DNA from: Dactylellina haptotyla
Taxonomy: Eukaryota > Ascomycota > Orbiliomycetes > Orbiliales > Orbiliaceae
Reading direction: 5' to 3'
Assembly (NCBI GenBank): GCA_031310005.1
Contig: CM062379.1
Location: 6,634,001-6,698,000, forward strand
Length of the DNA stretch: 64,000 nucleotides
The stretch's first letter is position 1, and every line of letters starts with the position of its first letter. Made by a program: the position numbers and the translations under genes. Shown one piece after another: positions 42,879 through 53,500 of this stretch. The notes under the pieces were generated by a model. It searched no databases. It was not told where the DNA came from and saw only the letters and a program-made list of their open reading frames with translations.

Positions 42879-43533
42879 TTTGGCTGAGCACTAGTGCACA
42901 ATAACATATATCCCGCGACATACACATAGAAACGATTTTGATATACTGTGTACAATTGAGAGAGCTTGCAATGACTAATCACCTTATGAAGTCAAAATTC
43001 TTAGATTTGTTTAGATATATATGTGTAGATTGTTGTTAAAGCCGAAGCTAGAAGATGCTACCACCTCCAGCTCCAGGCCAAGGAAAGAAATAATATAGTG
43101 CCTTGATTAAGCCTACAGGAACGCCGGGTGGAAATGTTGGGTTTAAAGAGGAAAACGTGCAGAGATAGGAAAAACGCAGGGGGTGGAGGGTTCGGCCTCT
43201 CAAGAGCAAAATATGGCGAATCGCAATATCAGAGGCAGCTGCTGATGACATGTATGTCTTGTTTGCGAGGTCCAGAATTATGTGTATATTGCGTTGGATC
43301 TCATAGCTCTCCCACGAGAAATTTTCGTCCGGGGAGGAAAGAGAATTCTGAGATCGTAAAAACTAAGAGAAGCCTTCTCGAAAGCTTCTCTCCAAACAAC
43401 AATAACAGGGGCTAATTGACGACAAAAGATATTAACATGTTCCTACTCCCCCAAAATTCAAACAAGTAACAGCTGAAGACCGAAAGAAATAGAAAGACTG
43501 ACGCCGAAGGAAGGAGCATTGCCCGAGGTGAGG
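42520..43533. other. RAD9 upstream region
   Basis: About 1 kb between RAD9 and the 3' end of UBC8, both on the minus strand. It contains a 123-codon open frame (42507-42878) that overlaps the RAD9 start codon. The rest is AT-rich and empty. Confidence 0.55.
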
Positions 43534-44745
43534 TTATACTTCCATCGTGCCGGCAGGATCCTCGTCACCGGAATCATAGGACCCCACCGAGCTCATCTCT
43601 TCGTCGCTTTCACTTTCGTCTTCGGCGTTGTCGATGGCCTCCTTGGTAGCGTACTTGTTCACATACTCTATTCGCGCGCATTAGTAATCCGAACAATTAC
43701 CTGTGGCAAAGATGAGATTAAAAAACCCTTACCCTTGACTTTAACAGAATACTGGTCCTTGTTCCTCATCATGAGAGCTGCAGCTTCTCCATTAAGCGGG
43801 TCATTAGCGTTCGGGTAACCGAGAAGCTGTGGTAGAAAGACTTCGAAGATGTTGATCATGTCGAACATGGGAGACCACGTCTGGTTGATGACATCGAGAC
43901 AGACGGAACCGCTCCTACAGAATAAAACGGTATCACAGGTTAGGTATGACATTTGCGCGATGGAATTGGGGTAAGCGGATAGGACTGGGCAGCTGGAACG
44001 AACAGTTCGTCAATGTTTGGGTGGAATATCTTGTTGACGAAGCCGATAGACGGCGATTTGTAGGGGTATTGGTCGGGTAGTTCGACATGGACTTTCCATA
44101 TTCCACCTTCGAAGGGAGCTGGACAGCAAGAAGGATGGTCACGTGAGCGAATATTCCTTTGTAAGAAGAAAAGAAAATAGCATGAAGGATTCTTATTGGG
44201 AGCATACTATCTTTCGGTCCGTTGAATCGTACGTAGAATTCCTGCCTGTGGTGGGAGAGTAAGCGGGGAGGGCTAAAACAAGGCACGGTGTCTGGTCTTT
44301 TGGAGCTCCTTCATACACTGTAGTTGGGGCGGTTAACGGTTAGCTTATGATCACGGAATGGTTGTTGAGCTCAAGCTAGCATGATGCAAGGGTGGGGCGG
44401 CGGCGGGCGTACTATTATCGTTGACCAGCGTTACTTCGTAGTCGCTCATAAGGCTGCCAGCGGTTCGGGAAGAGTCAATGTTATTATTCCGATATCGAGG
44501 GTGAGGCCACTTTTGGTAGAGTGGCAAAGTCTAAGGATCCGGCGTATACGTACAGCCTGCGAAAGACAATAATATTAGCTATCAGGCCACTTTATGAAGC
44601 TTGAGTAGTGCGTTAGGGAATTGCTTACTTCATGACCTATTACCAGAAGGCAATGTTATCAGCATCATGTTCTGTCAAGCTCTTGCTTCGACAATAGGCA
44701 GCTCATGCTCACATCCGTCTCGATTCTTCTCCTCGGGGAACTCAT
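43534..44745 (-). CDS. UBC8: Ubiquitin-conjugating enzyme E2 (Ubc8/UBE2H) built from nine exons with microexons
   Basis: This cytosolic E2 in yeast works with the GID ligase in glucose-induced enzyme turnover. Minus-strand exons are 44745-44713, 44636-44629 (8 nt), 44556-44554 (3 nt), 44453-44413, 44317 (1 nt), 44245-44208, 44118-44004, 43914-43733 and 43667-43534, totalling 555 nt (184 aa). The joined product begins [19 protein letters not shown], continues [20 protein letters not shown] and [19 protein letters not shown], and has the active-site C85 in [15 protein letters not shown]. It ends in an acidic tail ([10 protein letters not shown]), as in other Ubc8 proteins. Every intron has GT and AG ends, and all phases agree. 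The small exons are needed to keep the conserved N-terminal sequence in frame. The family call is certain; the three smallest exons are inferred from conservation. Confidence 0.9.
44317..44317 (-). other. Putative single-nucleotide exon in UBC8
   Basis: On the minus strand one T is flanked by AACTACAG before and GTATGA after. With A from the preceding exon and G from the next it forms the ATG of the conserved NDN-M-QEFY. Branch-like GCTAAC and GTTAAC lie in the intron before it. Direct splicing of the neighbours would shift the frame. Confidence 0.65.
44554..44556 (-). other. Putative 3-nt microexon in UBC8
   Basis: GCT on the minus strand is preceded by TTTCGCAG and followed by GTACGT, both near-perfect splice signals. 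Inclusion gives DVMKLLMSD, the family sequence; skipping keeps the frame but gives DVMNLMSD. Confidence 0.65.
44629..44636 (-). other. 8-nt microexon in UBC8
   Basis: GTCATGAA on the minus strand is preceded by GTAATAG and followed by GTAAGC. It encodes Val-Met and the first two bases of Lys in the conserved IETD-VMK-LL segment. No alternative splice restores these residues. Confidence 0.8.
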
Positions 44746-45500
44746 GTTGGCGGTGGTGGCGGCTGGGTCTTGCTCGAACTCTCCGTAGCAGAGGCGAAGG
44801 GTGCAATAACTGAAAGGAAGTCGAGTCGATTGTGCTGAGAGCTGCGGGGCGGGTACGGTGGGCGAGGTTGGAGAGATCCGGGTGCGTTTGCAGCAGCAGC
44901 GAAGCAGATTAGCAAGCGGTGGGAGCAGATCGCCGACGGCGGGGTGATTGGCCAAGAACGAGGAAGCGAGGGCGAGCGAGCTGGAGCGGCGGGTACTTTT
45001 GGCCAGTCAAGCGGCGGACGGTAACAAACGTAGCGGGGCCGGACACCAGAAGGGCAGGAAGGATACGTCTGTCGTTCGGTCCGTCTTTGAGGTCGTCGAG
45101 AGGTTTGAGAGTAAAAGCTTTGTTGGACGTGCGTCTGCGGGCGGAGGACTGCAACTTATACCGCAGCTTGTTACCAGCGGGGTCAACCAACGTACAGATA
45201 CCTGATCGGGTACGTCCAACTGCAACGACAGCGCTCGCCCCGCCGCATGACCTCCTCCCCGTCCGAACATGTTTCAATCGACCGGCCTGATTCACAGACG
45301 AGTTCTGATGGCCGGACTCCGCTAGCTGGGAGGACAGGCATGCTCTCGAGCCAGCCTGGTCGACGACCTTTACCCCGGTCCGCGGGCCACTTCCGATTCG
45401 CGTCATCGCAATTGCGAGCGAGCTAGCCCACTCCATCATTCACCATCACTATATCACTCCCATCGCGATCCTGGACGACCTACCACAACCGCAGTCGAGG
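44746..45500. other. GC-rich divergent promoter region
   Basis: These 755 bases separate the divergently transcribed UBC8 (-) and the gene at 45501 (+). The sequence is GC-rich, giving long chance frames on both strands (up to 176 codons), with low-complexity Arg/Gly/Ser translations and no domains. Confidence 0.5.
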
Positions 45501-46710
45501 ATGGGTCGTTACCTCCCCTGGAGGGACGACCCGGGGGGCAGCGGCAGTCGGCCGGTCAAGCGAATCAAAACAGAACCGAGGCGGGACGAGGAGGTGGTCT
45601 CCAAGCTGCTGGAGCAGGAGGACACCTTCCGCGACGATGAGTACGCACAGCGCACACACACACCCCTTACATCAGTTCGCATAGGCCACCCACCACTAAC
45701 ACCCAAGTGTCACTCGCAGGTACATGCACGATGGCCTCGATCACGACGACAAGTACATCATGGTCGAGGACGAATTGCTGCAGGTAGCAAAGTCCTACAC
45801 CGCCAAACTGCATTCCGCCGAACTCGCCCGTCTCCGTGAGGACCAGCTCGCCCGGCGCAAAGCCCGTCTCTCCGCATCCCAATCCTCACAACCCAAAATC
45901 ACGGGCGCCATGTCGAAACATCGGCAGGTTGTCTTACAAAGACACGCACACGATGCGGCACTCAAGAAAGCGGCTGGTGTTGTCCCTGTCCCCAGGGAAG
46001 AGGAGCCTTACAACCCCCAGTTCTCCTCCCAATCACTCGGTCGTCTGATGACCGCAACCACCCCGCGGCTAGACTCTTCGCTCCCCTTACCCCCGCTCCC
46101 CGGGAAGACGATCAAGCCAGCAACACGTGCGGCTGCAGGCTTCACAAAGGCGAGCTTTAAGAAACCGTCTTCAACACAGGCCTCGCCGTCGCAGCTCAGG
46201 AGAACCATCAGCCAAGCTGCAGATGATGATGACGAAGATGACGAAGAATCAGACGAAGAGGAGTACAGTCTTGATGAAGACGACGACGACGATTTGGATC
46301 ACGTACCAAAACGTCGACCGACTTCCTCTCGGCGGCACCTTCAGCCAGCCTATGTGGAGAGAAAGCCTCCAGAGGAGGTAAACCGTCGAATATCCCTATC
46401 AAAACACCCTCCAACTTCTTCACCGGCCTCAAGAATCGTAACTGGTGCGGTTCGACCTTCCGTGAAAACACAAATACCATCATCTCCAGCTCCTCAGCCA
46501 GTCAATAAGCCAGATGCTCCCTTAAGACCCCCCACAAAAGCTATATCTTCCAGTACAAAGCCGACTCCCTCCTCAGCATCTAGCAAATCCAAACCCAAGC
46601 TCGCCCTTTCCGACTCAGAATCAGACGATTACGCGGATGCCGAGCAAGCGGAACGATGGCGCCGTAGAAAAGAACTTGCAGGAGCCCAGAGATCCGGTGC
46701 AAAAAGTTGA
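45501..46710 (+). CDS. Unrecognised disordered protein with charged helical N-terminal region
   Basis: Exons are 45501-45640 and 45720-46710 (376 aa), joined through GTACGC...CGCAG with a CACTAAC branch point, giving DDEYMHDGLDHDDKYIMVED. The N-terminal part, MGRYLPWRDD to LRREDQ-like helical segments (ELLQVAKSYTAKLHSAELAR, about 63-82), looks conserved and partly helical. The rest is low-complexity: Ser/Pro/Lys/Arg-rich stretches, and an acidic block (DDDDEDDEESDEEEYSLDED, about 207-226) followed by RRPTSSRR. Composition suggests a nuclear protein, perhaps chromatin- or RNA-associated. I could not assign a family. It shares a promoter region with UBC8. Confidence 0.75.
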
Positions 46711-48430
46711 TGAAGGCGCTCTATAATATTCCACCTTAATACCTACTCTATGATGATAATAGTACTTAATGCTTCACGAGCCGCCATGTAAATACCCACT
46801 TAGTAATGATAACGCTATTTGCTTTTCTAACGCTGAATTCCTCTACGATTCAATGAAACCATTCACAAATTTTGTTTTGCATATGCAGATATCCCAATTT
46901 AATCCAAATCACTTAATTTGCTCTTTCAGCTGTTGAAGTCCGAGTACATGACTGTCATGCCATTTCCAGTACTAGTCAAACCCAGCATGCACGACAGGAA
47001 AGGGTTATAAACCACCAATCATCCCGCAACTTCGCTCCAGCCAATTGCAAGCTGGCACCGCCGTTCTCGCAGCCCCATCCGTCCAATTACCTCTCACGGT
47101 TTACGAAACAGAAATCTAGCACTTGGTTAAAAAGCCGCAAATCAAGCCCTCGGATCCCAATTCCGCTTATCTTTGAAGAATTGGGTGAAAAAGAATTACT
47201 CCTTTGGTTCTCATTCGGCCAATAGAAATGTCGACAGATAAAAGTAGTTACATCATCGAATCTAAAACACTAAGCTTTTGCAATTGGATTTTAAACATCT
47301 CGGGTCAGCTGATTCAATATATCTATGTATGTATGTCTCACCGGTGGGAACATGGTAAACTCTGCAGGCTGCAGCAAATAAGAAGGCGATATCAAGTAAA
47401 AGAGCAAGACATTTTCAGCTTCAAAGCTTCTTTCGGAGTTTATACCTTTTCGATATAGAAATCACACCGCAGCATGCTAGCAGAAAAATAAGATCTAAAC
47501 CGACAACTTCCACCTGTTTCCTATTTATGTATGTATATGCACATCACAAAAAGAATGTTGCAAACTTTTGCAAAAAGGCACTTTCCCTTGATGTTTCGAT
47601 CGTGAGGACAGTCATGAAAAAGATAAGACCAGTGAAAAAAAAAGTTCCCAAGATAATTTGTTTGATAAAAAGAGAAGGGCCGCTCTGCTAAACATACATT
47701 TTAAAAAGGAAAAAACAGAGAAGCTCACAGATCAACGAACTTTCTGAGATAAAAGATCAAAAGGCGCACACTTGGAGAGAGCAGTAGTGGTAATTATTTC
47801 ACAAAAAGGAGAAGAGGTGGTTAAAAAATAGAAAAGAGAAAGCATAAAGAGATGGTTAGTAGGTGTAGTAAGTTTACATTGTTAAGTGTAAAAGCAAAAA
47901 GGTCATCCAACTCCTTTAATATGTTAGTCAATGAACCTAGTAGTGAGCAGAGGTAAACAGGAAAGCAAAAAAGGTTGACACGATAATGTAAAAAAAGTAT
48001 TTCGAAGAAAGCTCGCGTAGGCAAGTGTATGCAAGCCCAACTAGGTTGGATAAGTCGAGGAAGAAGGTAGAAGCGGCCAAAAAATGTGGGACCTCACAAG
48101 GGAGGGAGGTGGAGAAAAGTCAAGTCTTCGTGGATCAAAAAAGCGATTTGTCGGTTTTCAAGTAGAGAGAGAGGTGGTGATGGTCCGTTTTTCTTTTCGC
48201 GTGATTACAATGATGCATTTCAAATCATAAAGCCGTGCCAGGTAGGGAAAAAAGGAAGTAAAACAAGCAATAAAGAGGTTCCCAAAAAATACCAACATCA
48301 AAATCAAATAAGCAGTGTGCAATCATGAGCCCGAGCTCCTCCATTTCCTTGGACGACTCCGAGGAACTTGCAGGAAACCGCCAGGCGGGCAGATTGCGCA
48401 AAGGGGACAGGATCGCAGAGAACATGGCAT
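46711..48430. other. Convergent 3' region, purine-rich
   Basis: About 1.7 kb lies between the 3' ends of the disordered-protein gene (+) and the kinase gene (-). From 47.5 to 48.3 kb the + strand is very rich in A and G (AAAAAG runs), so the kinase transcript would have a long pyrimidine-rich 3' region. No gene is supported. Confidence 0.55.
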
Positions 48431-50549
48431 CTAACCGATGATCTGACGTGCACCTTCTCGTCCCAATACGCCACGTTCCTGAGGTTTGGGACTAGCTCCC
48501 CTGCCTTTCCTCTTTGATAGGAATCCAAGCATGCCCGATGGCTTCTTATCTTTGCCGATCGACGTCTGAACTTCTGAGGAATTTATGTTGCTCCACGACC
48601 CTGTTGGATTGAGCACAACTTGAACGCCTCCGGTGGATGACTGGGTCCTTCCGCCGGGGCTGGTTGCGACAGCATGGCCTGGAAGTGGGGGTACTGGGGG
48701 CACAGCGTTAGGAGATGTATGCGATCGGTGGAGGTCATGCATAGAACTGCTTGTTGGCGGCCGGCTAGGCTCGTCCTTTGCATTAACCGTTGTCGGTATT
48801 GGTGGCGAGCCGCTTGGGGACGGAGAAACCACTCTCGATTTATCGGTCTGGCTGTTATGATCACCTGATGTGGCTGCTCCGATGACAACTGGCCGCGGGC
48901 GTTCTTCAGAAGCTGGCTTGACCCAATCCGGAACTGGGCCGACAGACTTGGTAACAGGATCGACGGTGCCAGGGTACCTTCTACAAGAGTTAGCAATCAG
49001 CGGTGTAATGCAAAAAAAGTTTTTAAAGCCCAGGGATAGGTTCTTACTTGTCGTATTGCGCAACTGTATAGTCAAATGGCTCAAACAGGGTTTCTATCAT
49101 CCGGTGGAGCTCTTCGGTCCTGACTTCTTGCGGTGTAGCATCTTCCTTCAGCTGTTCTCTGGGCTTCTGTCGTCTTGCTCTGGCTTCTAAAGGAGCTTCC
49201 TCCAACAGTAGCTCTTCCAAGTCATATGTGGCATCGAAATTAGTCTTGTCACGGGATGGGACGAAAATCGGATCGACTTCCTTCCGCATCAGGGCGTCAA
49301 AATCGATATCTTGGAAGAACGGGTGGCTTGTGAATGTGTCGAAACCAGCGGCTCCGAGTCGGTATTTCGGATCCGGGTTTAGGAGGCCCTTAATCGCGCT
49401 CATGCATTGTGTCGAAACTTGAGGTTGGGTAACCGGGTAATGCGGACTGGCTCGCATGATCTCTTTCGCTAATTCTTCGTGAGAATCGGATATAAACGGA
49501 CGCTGCGAGTTTTTGTTAGCAAGAAACCTCCTCAAGTATGATTCATTCAAACAAACCTTTCCGTAGATACACTCGTAGAATACGACTCCTAGTGACCACC
49601 AATCCACAGCTGTTCCGTATCCCTTGCCATTGTAGACTTCAGGCGCTAGGTACGCCAATGTACCCGATTTACTAGTCAGGGGCCTATCGGGGTGTATATC
49701 CGAGGCAACGTTCTAAGAATATTGTTAGATGACCTGGAATTAAGTAGAACACGATGTTCTGCGGGTATTACTCACAAAGTCAGCCAGATGGACGTGTCCA
49801 TCCGAGTCTAGCAGAATGTTGTCCGGCTTGACGTCTCTGTGGACAATCATTCTCTTGTGGGTATAGACCAAAGAACACGCGATTTCCGCCATCCAGAAGC
49901 GTACAGCATCTTCTGTGAAGCTCTTTCGGTTGATATGAAATCGCAAATCGCCACCGTTCATCAAATCCACAACGATATATCTAGACGGTCGTCAGCAGTT
50001 GGACACGAGGGACGAGAAATTTCGAATCGCGGTGAACATACAAGTATTCCACGTCTTGAAAACTATATCTCAAGTTACAGATGAAGGGGTGATTGAGGTG
50101 CTCCAGCATTCGCCTTTCTCGGATGATGTTCCGGACGCTTTCCGATCTGACAACTGAAATCACGAAGAACAGTTAGCTCGTCCCTAGAGGCTCACAACAC
50201 AGACAACGTGAGGAGAAAACGTACCCTCATCTTTTCTTATGTATTTGAGGGCGAATGTTAAGCCTGTGTCCTTTCGTTCGACTATTCGGACTTTACCGAA
50301 AGCTCCTTTTCCGACAACTCGAAGTAACCTGAAGTGGTTCAGGTTGACTAATAAAACGAGAGAGATAAGATCAGCAAAACGTCCATCTTGTCTCCGCACA
50401 AGCACGATGGCGAAGAAACTCGTATTTTGAAGCAGGGATTTGCGAAGCCAAGATCACGGGTAAGAGAAAAAAAGAACAGCCAAACTACAAGTTGAGGAAA
50501 ACGTACCTTCGTCCGTGAATACCACGGGCTTCCCGTTGCTATTACCCAT
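48431..50549 (-). CDS. AGC-type Ser/Thr kinase of the STK32/YANK group
   Basis: Seven exons on the minus strand: 50549-50507, 50347-50225, 50153-50042, 49980-49776, 49712-49557, 49502-49048 and 48977-48431 (546 aa). It begins MGNSNGKPVVFTDE; Gly2 could be myristoylated. The kinase domain starts VNLNHFRLLRVVGKGAFGKV, with ATP-anchoring K49, catalytic D142 in VHRDVKPDN, and APEVY. The magnesium motif reads DFN (160-162) rather than DFG, which is also known in YANK kinases. An AGC-type C-terminal extension follows, including LFEPFDYTVAQYDKYPG. The last 180 residues are Pro/Ser-rich and disordered, ending with a basic stretch (LSKRKGRGASPKPQ). Substrates of this group are poorly known. Splice sites are canonical; one 3' site is AAG. 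Confidence 0.92.
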
Positions 50550-53500
50550 TTCTACGCCACCAAAATAAGAGGAGCAGGTTCCAGGTTAAACTTCAATTGA
50601 GACCGTAGAGCCAGGTAGAGTTGGTAGCGAGAAGGGTGGAGATTTCCCAAGATTGGGGCTTTGGTGAGGATAATACCCAACGAAGGTCGAGAACGATAGA
50701 TGAAACAACAGATAGGAACCCGTTAGCCGCTGTACTAGGCGGTCTTGGTAGTTTTCGGAGGACAGAATAGGGAAATAGGGAGTTCTCCGAGAGAAAAAGG
50801 CCGAAATGGGGTTGGATTGGATGGCTTTGGTGGGAACGATGTCCGGCAGCGGCGTGAAGAATGATTCCACAGATGTTCCCCAAACCTTCACCGTGTTCTA
50901 CGATGCCGGTTCTCTAAGAAAGAGTTTTTGGGGGAAAGACAGGGACTCAAGAAACGAAAAGAAAAAAACACAAAAATTAATGGCAGGCCGGTTAGTGAAG
51001 AGGTCAAGGGAGGAATGTGAACGGGGTTTCTTCGTGGAGGACGGTTTCGGGGGAGGTTGAAAGCGAAGATGGGCCCTTTTTGTGCAGCGGTGAAGAAGGT
51101 TTCTTCAGGTGACAACACCAAAAGCGTTTCGAGTGGCTAACTTAGCGATGTTGCTTTGGTGGCGATAGTCCAATGCCCGAGATCACAGGAAAGTACTTGG
51201 ATGCCGGTACCTTCGACCCAGCGTGAAAACCCCGATTATGGAAGAGAGGAGGGAGGAGAGCGTCGAAGATTGGTCGAAGAGCGGTCGAACAATGCAGCGA
51301 GCAAGCAGCAGCCCTGTCGGTTGGTAGGAGCTTGCTTTTTGGGAGGTGGTCTTGGTGGAGGTCCTTATTTCCCGGTGTTGCGTTCCCTCATCAGCTGGAG
51401 CATGTATCCGGTTTCCCCTGCAAAAGCACCCTGAGGGATCCGTTTATATATTATATAAAAGTACCAAGCGTGATAAACAATAATAATATCTGTGTATATC
51501 TCCTTTGTTCCTATCCGGGCAAAGGTACGAGAAGGGGAAAGGAAAGCAACCAAAAAAAAAAAGGTCCCGATCCAAAGGGGGGAAAGACAGGCCTGCAGGG
51601 CAGCTAGTATACGGAGCCGAAAGGTCGATGTTAATCCCCTACAACTGACGCTGGTTGCATGCAATCGTCCGTCTTGCTATTTAATACGGGCGAATCCTGA
51701 CGACGGGTGGGTCGGTAGCCTTTCGAGAACGTTACTCGACTTGGGAAGGATAATTCTTATTTTTTGGAACGAATGTCGACGGCGGCGACGATAAATGAGG
51801 ACGTCAGCAGCCAGGACAATACTGCACTGCTATAATTATAACAAAAGAGAAGACTGCAGAGAAGGATCGTCTGGGGGGGAGCAGAGCAGTCTTGTATGAC
51901 CAATTGCAGTGGTTTTATGAGGGGACGGGACTGTGACAGGCCCCTGTCCGATGCCACCAATAATCGGGGCCCTGGCTGGTTATTCTTTCTTTTCCCAGGC
52001 CTTCCTGCCAGTTGCCACGTTTTTTTCTATTTCGTGCGCTCTGCCCTTGCAAATTACGTTCTGGGGGAGGGAGCTGGCTGATTGTTTGCTGCTACTATGC
52101 GCGAGCAAGCCTGTTGGTTGGGTTTTAGTTTGGGGAGGGATGATGGTGTTTGTGCGAGAGCGATGAGGAAGTTTCCAGTTTCCATCAGATGTCTGAGTCG
52201 GCCGGGGAGCCTACTCAGTTTTGAAATGCGATTCGGATTCACTTTTCAGTCAGGGTGAAAGTATTACAGCGGGCGAGTCGTCCGCCGCCACCACGACCAA
52301 GCCCGTCCTTGACGAGAATTCGCACGGCTTCGAGTTCGGCCTGGCTTTTTGCCTGGATTCACACCGTCCTGCAGGTCTGCGGGGCCAAACACCACCGAGC
52401 CTGAATTAAATAATCAAAACGCCCCACAGCTCAATCCGAGTTTCTGGTCCAGCAACGATCGCCAATAGTTCCTCAGACTGATAGGCTATGGCCGTGTCCA
52501 TCAACGAGAAGAGAAGAGAGATGCTCTGGCACCCGAACCAGCCGATAATTCTGGCGAGGCACGAGCTGTACTAGTGGAGATAGATCGCACTAGCACCGGT
52601 TTTGGCGACGCCGCAATTGGGAAGAGCGTGGAGGGCAGCAACCTTAAAAACCCACCCTTTCCCAAGAAGAGGAGGCAAATGATATGAGAAGCAGAGAAAA
52701 GGAGATTGGACCCAAATGGGGACGGACCCTGGATGTCGGCGCCCAGCTAATCTCTACTCAGCTATAACGAATATCGTGATATTATAATAATATAATGACA
52801 GGACGAGACGAGGACCACCGTGGACCCCAATGGCAACAGTCCATGTATTAATCTCTCGCGCAACGTGGGAACGATCACAATGAAAGATATCTCGCGTAGC
52901 AAAAATAGAAATTCGGGCTTGAGGGTGTGAACAGGTTTAATTGATCTGTGATGCCGTTGGAATTCGGACACTCTCATGCACACATGGCACCCCAGCAAGC
53001 GACGTACATGTACATACCTGCCGCGCGTGCTCCTCCCCCATCTCGAGCTCGCCCATGATGAAATTCGAAATTGAATCGTGACAATAAAGAGTTAGTTCGG
53101 CTTGAAGCCACTACTTTCGGTGGCTTTTACGATAGGAATTGAAAAAAGTAGCCTGCCCCGTAAGGTCCTGCATGCCAGAGGTCGCATTCGCATCATCGCT
53201 CTCAGACAAAAGTCACGTTGACATCACAAGAACCTGGAGTTAAGCCCGTAGACACAGAGCGACTCCTTTTTTCATGCAGGATACAAAAAACTATGTTTCT
53301 CCCCCAAAGGTCACGGCGTGATCACAGCAAATCCATTCGCTACTCGGTGATATTCTGACAGTTGGCTGCCCTCGAAGCGAAGAGGGTGTTCAGGTATCCG
53401 AGCACGTTCCTAGGGTCCTGGATATTTTCAAAGGCGATAATAGGCTGGTCCCGCAAGAATCCACACGAGCTCCATTGCATTTTCACCCACGCACCCACAC

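Noticed and set aside
44909-45439. 176-codon frame on the minus strand between UBC8 and the next gene
   Set aside because: It lies in a GC-rich divergent promoter, overlaps equally long frames on the other strand, and its translation is low-complexity Arg/Ser/Gly without domains.
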